From NCBI RefSeq assembly GCF_004363315.1, contig NZ_SNYL01000003.1:33342-97341 (forward strand): a DNA stretch of 64,000 bases, written 5' to 3'. Below the pieces are notes generated by a model. That model did not search any database. It saw only the letters and a list, made by a program, of their open reading frames with translations, and was not told where the DNA came from. A program made the translations under genes and the position numbers. This stretch comes from Tepidicella xavieri (GTDB lineage: Bacteria > Pseudomonadota > Gammaproteobacteria > Burkholderiales > Burkholderiaceae_C). Below, in pieces: positions 16,447 through 26,247 of this stretch; the first letter of the stretch is position 1; the number at the start of each line of letters is the position of its first letter.

Positions 16447-18510
16447 ATGTCCGCTGGTCTGAATCTTGCCCAACTCCAAGCCGTCAACCATTTGTCCGGG
16501 CCTTGCCTGGTGCTGGCTGGCGCCGGCTCAGGCAAGACGCGCGTCATCACGCACAAAATCGCTCGCCTCATCCAGACCGGGCTGGCGGCCGAGCGCATCG
16601 CCGCCATCACCTTCACCAACAAGGCCGCTGCCGAAATGCGCGAGCGCGCCCGGCAGTTGGTCGGCAAGCCGGCCAAAGACGTCGTCATCTGCACTTTTCA
16701 TGCGCTGGGGGTGCGGCTGCTGCGCGAAGACGGTGCCGCCCTGGGGCTGAAACCACAGTTCTCCATTCTCGATACCGACGACATCGTCGGCATCCTCAAG
16801 GACTGTGGGGGCACCACCGATGCCGTCACCGCCCGCCACTGGCAATGGACCATCAGCGCGTGGAAAGGCGCCGGGCTCGATGCCGCCCAGGCCTTGGCCC
16901 AGGCCCGGGACGACAACGAGCGCTTCATTGCCCTGGTGATGGCCAAGTACCAGGAGCGGCTGGCCGCATACCAGAGCGTGGATTTCGACGACCTCATCGG
17001 CCTGCCGCTGAAGCTGCTGCGCGAACACGACGACGTACGACAGCGCTGGCAACAGCGCCTGGGGCATGTGCTGATCGACGAGTACCAAGACACCAACGCC
17101 TCGCAGTACGAGTTGCTCAAGCTGCTGGTCGGCCAGGCAGCGCGATTCACCGCCGTGGGCGACGACGATCAGTCCATCTACGGCTGGCGGGGCGCGACGC
17201 TGGAGAACCTGAAAAAACTGCCTCAGGACTTCCCCCAACTGCAAGTCATCAAGCTGGAGCAAAACTACCGATCCACCAGCGCCATCTTGCGGGCGGCCAA
17301 TGCCGTCATCGGCCCCAACCCCAAGCTGTTTCCCAAAACCTTGTGGAGCGAGCTGGGCGAGGGCGAGCCGGTGCGCGTCATCGCCTGCGACCACGAGGAG
17401 CACGAGGCCGAGCGGGCCGTGGCCCGCATCCAGAGCATCCGCGCCGGCTCCAGCGCCGCCGGCGGCAGCGGCGCGCGGTTCAAGGCGTTCAAGGACTTTG
17501 CCATCCTCTACCGCGCCAACCACCAAGCCCGCGCCTTCGAGGCGGCGCTGCGCAAAGCGCAAATCCCGTACAAAGTCTCGGGAGGCACGAGCTTTTTCGA
17601 CCGCGCCGAGATCAAAGACCTGTGCGCCTGGCTGCGCCTGCTGGTCAATCCGGACGACGACCCGGCCTTTCTGCGCGCCATCACGACTCCCCGGCGCGGC
17701 ATCGGGCACCAGACCCTGGCCCAGTTGGGCGCATTTGCGACGCAGTACAAGCTCAGCCTGTTCGAGGCCCTCTTTGCCCATTCACTGTCGGCCGTTTTGC
17801 CAGCCCGGGCCGTCAGCGGACTGCACGAGTTCGGCCGTTATCTCAACGAGTTGGAGCACCGCGCGCGCCACACCACCGGCCACGAAGCCGCCCGCGCCTT
17901 TCTGGACGACTGGCTCAAGACCATCGGCTACGAGCAGTACCTGCACGACAGCGAAGACAGCGACAAAATGGCCGCCGCCCGCTGGGGCCATGTGCTGGAC
18001 TTTTGCGACTGGGTCGCCCAGCGTTGCGGCGGCCAAATCGACGACAGCGGCGGCCTGACCACAGAGCGCGAACCCAAAACCCTGCTGGAAGTGGCCCAGA
18101 CGATCGCGCTCATCGCCACCATCTCGGAGCGCGAGCAAGACCAGGATGTCGTCACCCTGTCCACCCTGCACGCCGCCAAGGGCCTGGAGTGGCCGCACGT
18201 CATCCTCGCCGGTGTCAACGAAGGGTTGCTGCCGTTCAAGCCCGACGACGACGGCCCGGCCGAGGCGCTGGCTCAGCGCATTCAAGAAGAGCGCCGCCTC
18301 ATGTATGTCGGCATCACCCGCGCCCAGCACACCCTCGTGGTGAGCTGGCTGAAGCGGCGCAAAAAAGGGCGCGAGCTGGTGCCCGGGCAGCCCAGCCGCT
18401 TCATCGAAGAGATGCAACTGGACGCCGACACCACCCGCGAAGACCCTCGGGCCAAGCTGCGAGCGTTGCGCGAAGAGTTCGCCCGTCGCGCCGGCACGCC
18501 TGCCGCCTGA
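16447..18510 (+). CDS. rep: ATP-dependent DNA helicase Rep
   Basis: A 687-residue superfamily 1A helicase, a 3'-5' motor that clears proteins ahead of forks. Seen: the Q-motif start GLNLAQLQAVNH, Walker A GAGSGKTRVITHK, FTNKAAAEMRERAR, IDEYQDTNASQYELL, DDDQSIYGWRGA, LEQNYRST, and the C-terminal TLHAAKGLEW and EERRLMYVGITRA. Length and lack of a long C-terminal tail fit Rep better than UvrD. The ATG at 16447 aligns with the family start; upstream in-frame codons run through the divergent promoter region. Confidence 0.93.
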   Translation: MSAGLNLAQLQAVNHLSGPCLVLAGAGSGKTRVITHKIARLIQTGLAAERIAAITFTNKAAAEMRERARQLVGKPAKDVVICTFHALGVRLLREDGAALGLKPQFSILDTDDIVGILKDCGGTTDAVTARHWQWTISAWKGAGLDAAQALAQARDDNERFIALVMAKYQERLAAYQSVDFDDLIGLPLKLLREHDDVRQRWQQRLGHVLIDEYQDTNASQYELLKLLVGQAARFTAVGDDDQSIYGWRGATLENLKKLPQDFPQLQVIKLEQNYRSTSAILRAANAVIGPNPKLFPKTLWSELGEGEPVRVIACDHEEHEAERAVARIQSIRAGSSAAGGSGARFKAFKDFAILYRANHQARAFEAALRKAQIPYKVSGGTSFFDRAEIKDLCAWLRLLVNPDDDPAFLRAITTPRRGIGHQTLAQLGAFATQYKLSLFEALFAHSLSAVLPARAVSGLHEFGRYLNELEHRARHTTGHEAARAFLDDWLKTIGYEQYLHDSEDSDKMAAARWGHVLDFCDWVAQRCGGQIDDSGGLTTEREPKTLLEVAQTIALIATISEREQDQDVVTLSTLHAAKGLEWPHVILAGVNEGLLPFKPDDDGPAEALAQRIQEERRLMYVGITRAQHTLVVSWLKRRKKGRELVPGQPSRFIEEMQLDADTTREDPRAKLRALREEFARRAGTPAA

Positions 18511-18515
18511 AAGGG

Positions 18516-18544
18516 TTGGCACACACTGCCATTTCGCCTACCAT
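18516..18544 (+). promoter_or_regulatory. Sigma70-like promoter for the secreted protein/kinase pair
   Basis: TTGGCA at 18516-18521 and TACCAT at 18539-18544 are separated by 17 bases. The -35 matches consensus at five of six positions and the -10 at four of six. It lies between the rep stop and the ATG at 18577, giving a short leader. Confidence 0.5.
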
Positions 18545-18576
18545 TGCGCGCTATCAATCGAAAAATCGACAGCGCC

Positions 18577-19092
18577 ATGCGCATTTTTTTTGATAAAAAC
18601 ATCATTCGCGGCTGCTGGTTCCTCATCTGGGTCGGCTGGTCCCTGGCCGCGCAAGCGCTGGAGCCCCCGCGCAGCGAACCCATCCTGACCTTCACCGGCC
18701 AGGTGGGCGTGCGCAATCATGGCCAAGTCGCCGCTTTCGACATGGCCATGCTCGAAGCCCTGCCGCAGCATCGCTTCACCACGCTCACCCCGTGGGAGGA
18801 CCGCCCCATCACCTTCAGCGGCCCACTGCTGCGCGACGTGCTGCGCCTGGTGCAGGCCAGTGGGCAGACGCTGCGCGCCACCGCGTTGAACGACTACCGC
18901 ATCACCATCCCCGTCTCCGACGCGCATCGGTTCGACGTCATCATCGCCACGCGGCTCAACGACCAGCCCATGTCGGTCCGCACCCGCGGCCCCCTGTTCA
19001 TCATCTACCCATTCGACGCCCACCCGCAACTGCGCAGCGCGCGCTACTATGAGCGCTCCATCTGGCAGTTGAAGGCCATACACGTCGAATGA
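18577..19092 (+). CDS. Secreted protein with molybdopterin-oxidoreductase-like fold
   Basis: A 171-residue protein with an N-terminal export signal ending around AAQALEPP. The mature part ([20 protein letters not shown], then [13 protein letters not shown] and the [11 protein letters not shown] block) resembles the small oxidoreductase molybdopterin-binding domain, but it is too short for a full sulfite-oxidase-type enzyme. The cofactor-ligating cysteine found in true enzymes is absent: the mature part contains no cysteine. A binding or sensory role is therefore more likely than catalysis. Its stop overlaps the start of the hybrid kinase in ATGA, so the two are made together; I infer that it presents a periplasmic signal to that kinase. 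Confidence 0.72.
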   Translation: MRIFFDKNIIRGCWFLIWVGWSLAAQALEPPRSEPILTFTGQVGVRNHGQVAAFDMAMLEALPQHRFTTLTPWEDRPITFSGPLLRDVLRLVQASGQTLRATALNDYRITIPVSDAHRFDVIIATRLNDQPMSVRTRGPLFIIYPFDAHPQLRSARYYERSIWQLKAIHVE

Positions 19093-21005
19093 CGGAGACA
19101 TCCACCCCCACACGCCGCGAAGGCCGCCGGTTCTATCTTTGGCTGGCCCTGACCACGCTTGCGCTGGCCGTGGGACTGGGGGTGATCACGGCCGTGTTCC
19201 TGCGCCAGTCGCAGACGGTGGAAATCACCGCCCGCCTGCAAGCCGATTCAGTCACCTCGCTGACTTTCCAGCTCGAACGCGAATTCCTGCGACTGCGCAG
19301 CGAATTGGCCCTGGCGCTGGCCCGCCCCGAGCAGGCCGACTGGAACCCGCTCATGGTGCGCTACGACATCTTTGTCAGCCGCATCGGGCTGATGCGCAAC
19401 AACCCCAGCCTCCAAAAACTGACCCACCGGCCCGAATACCGCGAGACCATGCCCAAGCTCGAAGCCTGGGTGCAAGAGGCCGACCCGCTGATGACCCATC
19501 CGGCCCGGCACGTCGAGGCGCTGCGGGGCTTGCTCGATGCCATGAACGCCCTCGGCCCGGACGTGCAAGCGCTGAGCTTCGCCGCCAACAGCCTGGTCAC
19601 CCATTTGATGGAACGGCAGCTCGATGTGGTGCATCAGCAAAACCGCTGGATCGCCTGGCTGGTGGGCGTGCAAATCCTGGTGCTGCTGACGGCATCGGCC
19701 AGCCTGCTGCTGCGCCAGCGGCGGCAGCTCCGGGAGCGCCGCGAGCTCGAAACCCTCAATGCCGCGCTCGTGCAGGCCAAGGAACAGGCCGATCAGGCCA
19801 ATCTGGCGAAAAGCCAGTTTCTGGCCAACATGAGCCACGAGCTGCGCACCCCCTTCAACGGCATGTTGGGCATGATCGACATGCTCGAAAACAGCCCACT
19901 GTCTGAGCGGCAGCGCGACCAACTCGCCACCGCCCGCGCCTCGGCCGAGCACCTGCTGAGTCTGCTCAATGACCTGCTGGACCTCTCGGCCATCGATGCG
20001 GGGCGCATGAAGATCCACCCCGAACCGATGCAGATGGCCGCGGTCGTCCGCGACGCGCACCAACTCGTGCGGGCCCAAGGCCAACGCAAGGGCCTGGACA
20101 TGCCGCTGCAGATCAGCCCGCATGGCCCAGTCTGGGTGCTGGCCGACGCCACCCGGATCCGACAAATCCTGCTCAACCTGCTGAGCAACGCCATCAAATT
20201 CACCGATGAGGGCGAAGTCCGGCTCCACGTCGGCTGCAAAAGCGACGGCCAACGCGCCCTGTGGACCATCACCGTCTCGGACACAGGCATCGGCATGGAC
20301 GAGCACACCGTGGCCAGCCTGTTCCAGCGCTTCCGCCAGGCCGACGACAGCACCACCCGGCGCTATGGCGGCAGCGGGCTGGGGTTGGAAATCTCGCGCT
20401 CACTGGCGCGCATGATGGGCGGCGACATCACCGTCACGAGCCAACGCGGCCAGGGGTCCACCTTTGTCGTCACGCTGGCCACGCCCATCTGCGATGCCCC
20501 CCTGCCCAGCCAGACCGCCGACCCGGCCGCTGTATTCAGCCCCCCGCCCTGCCCTCCCCCGGCACCGAGGCATGACACCGCCGCCCCCAGCTCCACGCCC
20601 CTGCGCGTGCTGGTGGCCGAAGACCACCCGGTGAACCGCAAATTCATCGGCATGCTGCTGGACAAGCTGGGCCACCACGCCACCTTCGCACACAATGGGC
20701 GCGAAGCCCTGACGCTCGCTTCAACGCAAGACTTCAACCTCATCCTGATGGACGTGCACATGCCCGAGATGGATGGGCTGACCTGCGCCCAGCACATTCG
20801 GGCGCTCGAAGGCGAGCGCGCCCGCGTGCCCATCATCGCCCTGACCGCCGACGTGATGGACGAAGCCCAGGAGCGCGCACACGCCGCTGGCATGAATGCC
20901 TTTCTCGCCAAACCGGTGCAGCCGCACCAGCTGCGCGAGGTGATGGCCCACTGCGTGGGCCAGCGCCAGGGCGGCCAGCGGGCGCCCGACGAATCCCCCA
21001 ATTAA
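19089..21005 (+). CDS. Hybrid sensor histidine kinase/response regulator
   Basis: A 638-residue membrane kinase. Order: membrane segment at about 16-38, a periplasmic helical domain of about 145 residues, second membrane segment at about 187-208, a short coiled coil, HisKA with phospho-His at about 250 in [14 protein letters not shown], ATPase domain with [13 protein letters not shown] and the G boxes SDTGIGMDE and [10 protein letters not shown], a Pro-rich linker, and a receiver domain with the acceptor Asp at about 555 in [13 protein letters not shown]. There is no histidine phosphotransfer domain and no DNA-binding output gene alongside, so downstream partners must be elsewhere. The periplasmic domain matches no named sensor that I recognise. 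Confidence 0.9.
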   Translation: MTETSTPTRREGRRFYLWLALTTLALAVGLGVITAVFLRQSQTVEITARLQADSVTSLTFQLEREFLRLRSELALALARPEQADWNPLMVRYDIFVSRIGLMRNNPSLQKLTHRPEYRETMPKLEAWVQEADPLMTHPARHVEALRGLLDAMNALGPDVQALSFAANSLVTHLMERQLDVVHQQNRWIAWLVGVQILVLLTASASLLLRQRRQLRERRELETLNAALVQAKEQADQANLAKSQFLANMSHELRTPFNGMLGMIDMLENSPLSERQRDQLATARASAEHLLSLLNDLLDLSAIDAGRMKIHPEPMQMAAVVRDAHQLVRAQGQRKGLDMPLQISPHGPVWVLADATRIRQILLNLLSNAIKFTDEGEVRLHVGCKSDGQRALWTITVSDTGIGMDEHTVASLFQRFRQADDSTTRRYGGSGLGLEISRSLARMMGGDITVTSQRGQGSTFVVTLATPICDAPLPSQTADPAAVFSPPPCPPPAPRHDTAAPSSTPLRVLVAEDHPVNRKFIGMLLDKLGHHATFAHNGREALTLASTQDFNLILMDVHMPEMDGLTCAQHIRALEGERARVPIIALTADVMDEAQERAHAAGMNAFLAKPVQPHQLREVMAHCVGQRQGGQRAPDESPN

Positions 21006-21036
21006 CGGCCCCCTGACGGCCCGCCGGCACGCAGAC

Positions 21037-21372
21037 TCACCAGCCCAGCGCCAGGCGCAAAGGCAGGTACACCGCCATGCCGGTGACGATGGTGCCCAAC
21101 ACGCCGCCACGCCAGAAGAACCAGCCCGTCCCCGCCACAGCGGCAAACAGTCGAGCGTCGCGCCAGGTGTCGATCAACTGGCCTTGATCGGCAATCACCT
21201 CCGGCACCACCACCGCCGCCAATGCGGCGATGGGGGCATACTGCAAGCCGCGCTCGGCCCAGCGTGGCAAAGTCCAGTCGCGTTCGGAAATGAAGAAAAA
21301 CCCGCGGGTGACCACCGTCACCACGGCCAGCGCCGCAATCACCAGCAAGGTCCACGGATCGAATTCAGGCAT
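21037..21372 (-). CDS. azlD: AzlD family branched-chain amino-acid export subunit
   Basis: A 111-residue membrane protein with three to four hydrophobic segments (WTLLVIAALAVVTVVTRG, then LQYAPIAALAAVVVPEV). AzlD is the small partner of AzlC in export of branched-chain amino acids. The ATG at 21372 overlaps the end of azlC by eight bases, the usual coupled arrangement. It converges with the hybrid kinase gene. Confidence 0.85.
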   Translation of the reverse strand: MPEFDPWTLLVIAALAVVTVVTRGFFFISERDWTLPRWAERGLQYAPIAALAAVVVPEVIADQGQLIDTWRDARLFAAVAGTGWFFWRGGVLGTIVTGMAVYLPLRLALGW

Positions 21373-22114
21373 GAGGGGGCACCGGCTGGCCACGCAACCA
21401 GCGCGGCCCATACGACTCGATCACCAAGCAGATGGCCACCGCCGCCGCGATGGCCACCACGATATTGAGCTTCAGCGGCAAGGCCCAGGCCGCAATGGCC
21501 GCCGCCCCCGCCACGCCGGCGGAAACGACGCGCAAGCGCGACGTGGCCAGCGAACAGCCCACCCCCAGCAGCGCCAGGATGCCGGCAAACCCCAGCCCCC
21601 ACTCGGGCGGAATGACGTTGGCCAGCGCGATGCCGATCAGGCTGGCCGACATCCACGCCAGGTAATTCACCGCGCAGTTGCCCGCCAGATACGCTTGCTG
21701 GCATTCGCGCGCCTGTGGCGTCTGACCGGGGTGGGGATAGCGCCGGGCAAAAAACACGTAGCTCAAATCGCCCGTCACGTAGCCGGTGGCCAGTCGCTCG
21801 CGCAGCGGCATGTGCATCACATAAGGCCGCAGGTGCGCGGAAAACACCACGAAGCGCAGATTGACACAGAAGGCAGCTGCCAAAATCACCCACAGCGGCG
21901 CCCCAGAGGCCATCAACGGCACCGCCGTCAGCTGGGCGCTGCCCGCATACACCAGCAAGGTCATGGCCACGGCCTCGAAGGCGCTGAGCCCGGCCTTGAC
22001 CATGGCCACGCCCGTCATCAAGCCCCAGGCCGCGATGCCCGTGGCCACGCCGGCTTGGTCGCGCACCCCTTCCCAGAACTCCGAATGGCGGCGATGGCTG
22101 GAGCGCCAGAACAT
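21365..22114 (-). CDS. azlC: AzlC family branched-chain amino-acid permease
   Basis: A 249-residue membrane protein with several hydrophobic segments and the AzlC pattern: FWEGVRDQAGVATGIAAWG, LLVYAGSAQLTAVPLM, and the cytoplasmic loop NLRFVVFSAHLRPY. With AzlD it exports branched-chain amino acids or analogues. The gene starts one base after the fmt stop, so def, fmt, azlC and azlD read as one transcript. Confidence 0.88.
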   Translation of the reverse strand: MFWRSSHRRHSEFWEGVRDQAGVATGIAAWGLMTGVAMVKAGLSAFEAVAMTLLVYAGSAQLTAVPLMASGAPLWVILAAAFCVNLRFVVFSAHLRPYVMHMPLRERLATGYVTGDLSYVFFARRYPHPGQTPQARECQQAYLAGNCAVNYLAWMSASLIGIALANVIPPEWGLGFAGILALLGVGCSLATSRLRVVSAGVAGAAAIAAWALPLKLNIVVAIAAAVAICLVIESYGPRWLRGQPVPPHA

Positions 22115-22115
22115 G

Positions 22116-23090
22116 TCAGTGCCCGGGCGCCGCTCGCCCCCACACCTCGCCGGCGCTCAGGGGATGGCCACGCAAAAAATCCGCCACGGGCAGGCGCTTG
22201 CCGCCGGCGCGCTGCAACTCCAGCAGCCGCAGCACGCCTTCGCCCGTCTGCACCCGAACGCCAGACGCATCGGCCGACAGCACCGTGCCCGGGGCCACCG
22301 TGGCCTGCCCGGGCTCCAGCGCCGCCGTCCAGACCTTGACCCCCTCGCCCGCCGCATCGGTCGTCGAGGCGCCGGGCATGGGCTGAAAGGCACGGATGCG
22401 GCGTTCGATCTGCGCCGCCGGCGCGCGCCAATCGATCACGGCCTCGGCCTTGTCGATCTTGTGGGCGTAGGTCACGCCCTCGGCCGGCTGAGGCTGTGGA
22501 TGCAGCCCGCCGCAGGCCGCCAGTTCCAGCGCCTCCACGATCAACCGCCCGCCGAGTTCGGCCAGCCGGTCGTGCAGACTGCCCGTCGTGTCATCGGGGC
22601 GAATCGGCAGGCGCTCGATCAGCAGCATGTCGCCCGTATCCAACCCCTCGTCCATCTGCATGATGGTCACCCCCGTCTCGGCATCACCGGCCTCGATCGC
22701 GCGATGGATGGGGGCAGCGCCACGCCAGCGCGGCAAGAGCGAGGCATGGATGTTCAAGCAACCCAGGCGGGGGGTTTGCAGCACCCAGGCCGGCAGGATC
22801 AGGCCATAGGCCGCCACCACCATGGCATCGGGCTGCGCCGCCCACAGCGCCTGCCGCGCCGCGGCCGCTTCCTGCGGATAGCGGCCGTCGAGCCGCAGCC
22901 CGTGCGGCTGCGCCACCTCGATGCCATGCGCCTGCGCCAGCTGCTTGACGGGAGATGCCTGCAGCTTCATGCCCCGGCCTGCGGGCCGATCGGGCTGGGT
23001 GAGCACCAGCGGCACCTCGAAGCCGGCCGCAAGCAAGGCTTGCAGGGCCTGCGCCGCAAATGCCGGCGTGCCGGCAAACACCACTTTCAT
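22116..23090 (-). CDS. fmt: Methionyl-tRNA formyltransferase
   Basis: A 324-residue enzyme that formylates initiator Met-tRNA using 10-formyltetrahydrofolate. The catalytic triad is visible as N113 and H115 in [16 protein letters not shown] and D151 in [18 protein letters not shown] and the C-terminal anticodon-side domain are also present. It lies ten bases downstream of def, the enzyme that removes the formyl group again. Confidence 0.96.
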   Translation of the reverse strand: MKVVFAGTPAFAAQALQALLAAGFEVPLVLTQPDRPAGRGMKLQASPVKQLAQAHGIEVAQPHGLRLDGRYPQEAAAARQALWAAQPDAMVVAAYGLILPAWVLQTPRLGCLNIHASLLPRWRGAAPIHRAIEAGDAETGVTIMQMDEGLDTGDMLLIERLPIRPDDTTGSLHDRLAELGGRLIVEALELAACGGLHPQPQPAEGVTYAHKIDKAEAVIDWRAPAAQIERRIRAFQPMPGASTTDAAGEGVKVWTAALEPGQATVAPGTVLSADASGVRVQTGEGVLRLLELQRAGGKRLPVADFLRGHPLSAGEVWGRAAPGH

Positions 23091-23100
23091 GCGCGCCCCT

Positions 23101-23619
23101 TCACCGTGCCGCTTCGCGCTCGGCTTTGAGGAGCTTGGTCTTGATGCGATTGCGCTTCAGGGGCGAGAGGTATTCGACAAAGACCTTGCCCATGAGGTGG
23201 TCCATCTCGTGCTGGATGCACACCGCCAGCAGGCCTTCGGCCTCGATGGCGCGCGAATTCCCATCGGCATCCAGCGCGCGCACCCGCACCGCCACCGAAC
23301 GCTCCACGCCGTCGTAAATGCCCGGCACGGACAGGCAGCCCTCCTCGCCCTTGCGCTTTTCTTCGCTGGCCCACTCCAGTTCGGGGTTGATGAGGACCAT
23401 GGGCTGGTTGCGCTCCTCGCTGACATCGATCACGATCAGGCGCTCGTGGATATCCACCTGCGTGGCCGCCAGGCCGATGCCGTTGGCGTGATACATGGTG
23501 GCCAGCATGCGCGGGATGATCGCCCGAATACGATCATCCACTTCGGCGATGGGGCGGGCCACTTTGTGCAGACGTGGATCGGGATAACGCAGAATGGGGA
23601 GCAGTTCGGGTTCGTTCAT
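23101..23619 (-). CDS. def: Peptide deformylase
   Basis: A 172-residue metalloenzyme that removes the N-formyl group from nascent proteins. All three motifs are present: [10 protein letters not shown] (about 47-56), EGCLSVPG with the metal-ligating C95, and [10 protein letters not shown] with H137, E138 and H141. The ATG at 23619 is chosen because translation further upstream gives a non-homologous leader. It is the first gene of the def-fmt-azlC-azlD run and is transcribed away from the LysM gene. Confidence 0.96.
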   Translation of the reverse strand: MNEPELLPILRYPDPRLHKVARPIAEVDDRIRAIIPRMLATMYHANGIGLAATQVDIHERLIVIDVSEERNQPMVLINPELEWASEEKRKGEEGCLSVPGIYDGVERSVAVRVRALDADGNSRAIEAEGLLAVCIQHEMDHLMGKVFVEYLSPLKRNRIKTKLLKAEREAAR

Positions 23620-23793
23620 GGGTGATCGCGCAGACGGGAGGCCACAAGCGCGCCCCCCGGGAAATGTCGCTATTTTCGCCACTTTCGCCGCCCGTTGCAG
23701 GCGGCAGCAGGCGATATCATTGCCAGAAATAGGGCTTGATCGCAAAATCTCCAGTGATCACATCACCAAACACCACGACCGGGAGGGAAGGCC

Positions 23794-23850
23794 ATGGATG
23801 CATCGGCGCGACTTTCCCACCGTGACTTCGGGGCACCACCATGCGTATGA
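23794..23850 (+). CDS. Possible 18-codon leader peptide
   Basis: ATG at 23794 is preceded by GGGAGGGAAGG at 23781-23791, the strongest ribosome site in this region. The frame encodes 18 residues, starting MDASARLSHRDF, and stops at TGA 23848-23850. That stop overlaps an in-frame ATG (23847) of the LysM gene as ATGA. The LysM gene itself has no ribosome site of its own, so this short frame may deliver ribosomes to it by coupling. There is no sign that the peptide has its own function; the frame is too short to judge conservation here. Confidence 0.4.
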   Translation: MDASARLSHRDFGAPPCV

Positions 23851-25100
23851 ACCCACTTTCCGCCGACCTTCATCACAGCGCTTGCGTGCCCCCGCCGGTG
23901 TGGCGCCGTGTCGGTTCTTGGGCGCTGGCCACCTCGCTGCTGGTAGGCCTGGCGGCTCAGGCCCAGACCTTCCCGAATTACCCGATCACCGCCGGGCAGC
24001 GCAGCACGGCCCAGCAAGTCGCCCAGGCCGGGGTGCCCCTGAGCGAGCTCTCGCCCAACGCGCCCGAGCGCTACACCGTCAAACGCGGCGACACCCTATG
24101 GGACATCTCCGCGCTGTTCCTGCAACGCCCCTGGCGCTGGCCCGAGCTCTGGGGCATGAACATGGACCAGATCCGCAACCCGCACCTCATTTTCCCGGGC
24201 CAGGTGCTGGTGCTGACCCGCGTGGGTGATCGCGCCTTCCTCGCGTTGGAGGGGTCTGGTGATGTGCCCACCGTCAAGATTTCGCCCCGCATTCGCGCCG
24301 AAAGCCTGGCCGAGGCCGCCGTGCCGCCGATCCCCCTGAATGTGATCGAGCCGTTCCTGACCGAATCGCTGGTGGTGGACGAGGCGGAACACGCCCGCGC
24401 GCCACGCATCGTGGCCACCCAGGAAAACCGCGTCTTTCTCAGCCGCGGTGACCGCGCCTACGCCCGCGGGCAATACGGCAACGCCGACGCCCTCGATGGC
24501 CTGGCCTTGAGCATCGACCCCGGTCAGCCCCAGGTGCACCGCATCTACCGCAACGCCACGGCGCTGATCGATCCGACCACGGGCGAAACGCTGGGCTACG
24601 AGGCCCAGTTCATCGGCCAATCGCGCCTGGTTCGCAGCGAGACGCTGCGTGAAATCCCCGGCCCCAATGGCGTCCAGCTCCAGGTAGAGCCTGCGACCAT
24701 CGACATCACCCTCTCGCGCGAGGAAATCCGCGTCGGCGACCGGCTGCTGCCCGAGCCTTTGCGCGAGGTGCCGGTGTACGTGCCCCGCGCCCCGGCAACG
24801 GCCCAGTCGGGCCAGATCGTCAAGGCCTACGGCAATGCGCTGCGCTTCAGCGGGCAAAACCAGATCGTGGTGCTCAACCGCGGCGCACGCGACGGGCTGG
24901 AGCGCGGCCATGTGCTGGCCATTCTGCGCGACACCGAGCGCTTGACCGACGCCACCGATCCGAGCCGCCCGGCGCTGCAATTGCCCGGTGAACGCAACGG
25001 CTTGATGATGGTGTTTCGCACCTTCGACCGCGTCTCCTACGCCTTGATTCTGCAAATCACCGACGGCGTGAAGGTGGGCGACCGCTTCGTCACCCCCTGA
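23841..25100 (+). CDS. LysM-domain secreted protein
   Basis: A 419-residue protein with an export signal (WALATSLLVGLAAQAQ) and one LysM domain near residues 73-130: YTVKRGDTLWDISALFLQRP, then LIFPGQVLVL. LysM binds peptidoglycan glycan chains. The remaining 290 residues form a long beta-rich region without a motif I recognise; LysM proteins of this size directly upstream of dprA are common in betaproteobacteria. The start is either ATG 23841 or ATG 23847; the latter overlaps the stop of a short leader frame with a strong ribosome site. dprA follows eight bases after the stop. A role in cell-wall binding or DNA uptake is only suggested by context. Confidence 0.85.
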   Translation: MRMNPLSADLHHSACVPPPVWRRVGSWALATSLLVGLAAQAQTFPNYPITAGQRSTAQQVAQAGVPLSELSPNAPERYTVKRGDTLWDISALFLQRPWRWPELWGMNMDQIRNPHLIFPGQVLVLTRVGDRAFLALEGSGDVPTVKISPRIRAESLAEAAVPPIPLNVIEPFLTESLVVDEAEHARAPRIVATQENRVFLSRGDRAYARGQYGNADALDGLALSIDPGQPQVHRIYRNATALIDPTTGETLGYEAQFIGQSRLVRSETLREIPGPNGVQLQVEPATIDITLSREEIRVGDRLLPEPLREVPVYVPRAPATAQSGQIVKAYGNALRFSGQNQIVVLNRGARDGLERGHVLAILRDTERLTDATDPSRPALQLPGERNGLMMVFRTFDRVSYALILQITDGVKVGDRFVTP

Positions 25101-25108
25101 CCGGGCTG

Positions 25109-26227
25109 ATGCTGCCCGACGCACTCGACGCCTGGCTGCGCCTGACCACCACGCCCGGCGTGGGGCCGGCCACGGCACGCCGGCTGCTCGCAGCCCTGGG
25201 GCCAGCGGAATCGGTGTATGCCGCCTCGCCGGCCACCCTCACCCACCTCGTGGGTGAGCGGCTCGCCCGGGCGCTGCTGGACCACGGCGCGGCGGCCGAC
25301 GCACTGGTCCGTCAAACCCTGAACTGGTGCGCGGCCGAACCCGAGCACCGGCACGTGATCACGCTGGCCGATGCCGCCTATCCGCCAGCCCTGCTGCACA
25401 CCGAAGATCCGCCGGTGCTGCTCTATGTGCAGGGCCGGCTCGACGCGCTGACCCATGCGCGTTCGATCGCTGTCGTGGGCAGCCGCCACCCCACGCCGCA
25501 GGGGATGGAAAACGCGCGCCATTTCGCCCACGAACTCGGCAAGGCGGGGGTCTGCGTGGTCTCTGGCCTGGCCCTGGGCATCGACGGCGCAGCCCACGAA
25601 GGGGCGCTGGACGCCGACGCGCTGACCGTGGCCGTGGTCGGCACCGGGCTGGACCGTGTCTACCCGCGGCGTCATCACGCCCTGGCGCACCGCGTCGCCC
25701 AGCAGGGCGCGCTGGTCAGCGAGTATCCGCTGGGCACGCCGCCCCTGGCCCCGCATTTCCCGCGCCGCAACCGCATCATCGCCGGGCTGGCGCACGGAAC
25801 GCTGGTGGTGGAAGCGGCGCTGCGCTCCGGCTCGCTGATCACGGCCGAACTGGCCCTGCAAATGGGGCGCGAGGTCTTTGCCATCCCCGGCTCCATCCAC
25901 GCGCCCCAGTCGCGCGGCTGCCATGCCCTCATCCGTCAGGGGGCCCTGCTCGTCGAATCGGCGGCAGACATCCTGCAAGACCTGCGTCACGTGCTGGGCC
26001 CGGCGGAGGACCCCCCAGTGACCACAGCGCCTTCAACGCCTACGCCGCCGGCAGACCCATGCCCATTGTTGCAAGCCTTGGGGTTCGATCCGGCCGACCT
26101 GGACACGCTCCAGGCCCGCACCGGTTGGGACACGGCAGCCCTGCAGGCCCGGCTGCTGGAGCTCGAACTGGACGGCCGGGTGCAGCGCATGCCTGGCGGG
26201 CGCTTTCAGCGCCTGGCGCGGGCGTGA
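25109..26227 (+). CDS. dprA: DNA processing protein DprA
   Basis: A 372-residue protein that loads RecA on incoming single-stranded DNA during transformation. Order: N-terminal helix-hairpin-helix/SAM-like region (about 1-80), Rossmann-fold core with VVGSRHPTPQGMENA, SGLALGIDGAAHEGAL, GTGLDRVYPRRHH and FPRRNRIIAGLAHGTLVVEA, then a winged-helix C-terminal domain (about 310-372). It follows the LysM gene closely and converges with the DUF1631 gene after a 20-base gap. Confidence 0.94.
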   Translation: MLPDALDAWLRLTTTPGVGPATARRLLAALGPAESVYAASPATLTHLVGERLARALLDHGAAADALVRQTLNWCAAEPEHRHVITLADAAYPPALLHTEDPPVLLYVQGRLDALTHARSIAVVGSRHPTPQGMENARHFAHELGKAGVCVVSGLALGIDGAAHEGALDADALTVAVVGTGLDRVYPRRHHALAHRVAQQGALVSEYPLGTPPLAPHFPRRNRIIAGLAHGTLVVEAALRSGSLITAELALQMGREVFAIPGSIHAPQSRGCHALIRQGALLVESAADILQDLRHVLGPAEDPPVTTAPSTPTPPADPCPLLQALGFDPADLDTLQARTGWDTAALQARLLELELDGRVQRMPGGRFQRLARA

Positions 26228-26247
26228 TCGCGCCGCGGCAGCGCACA

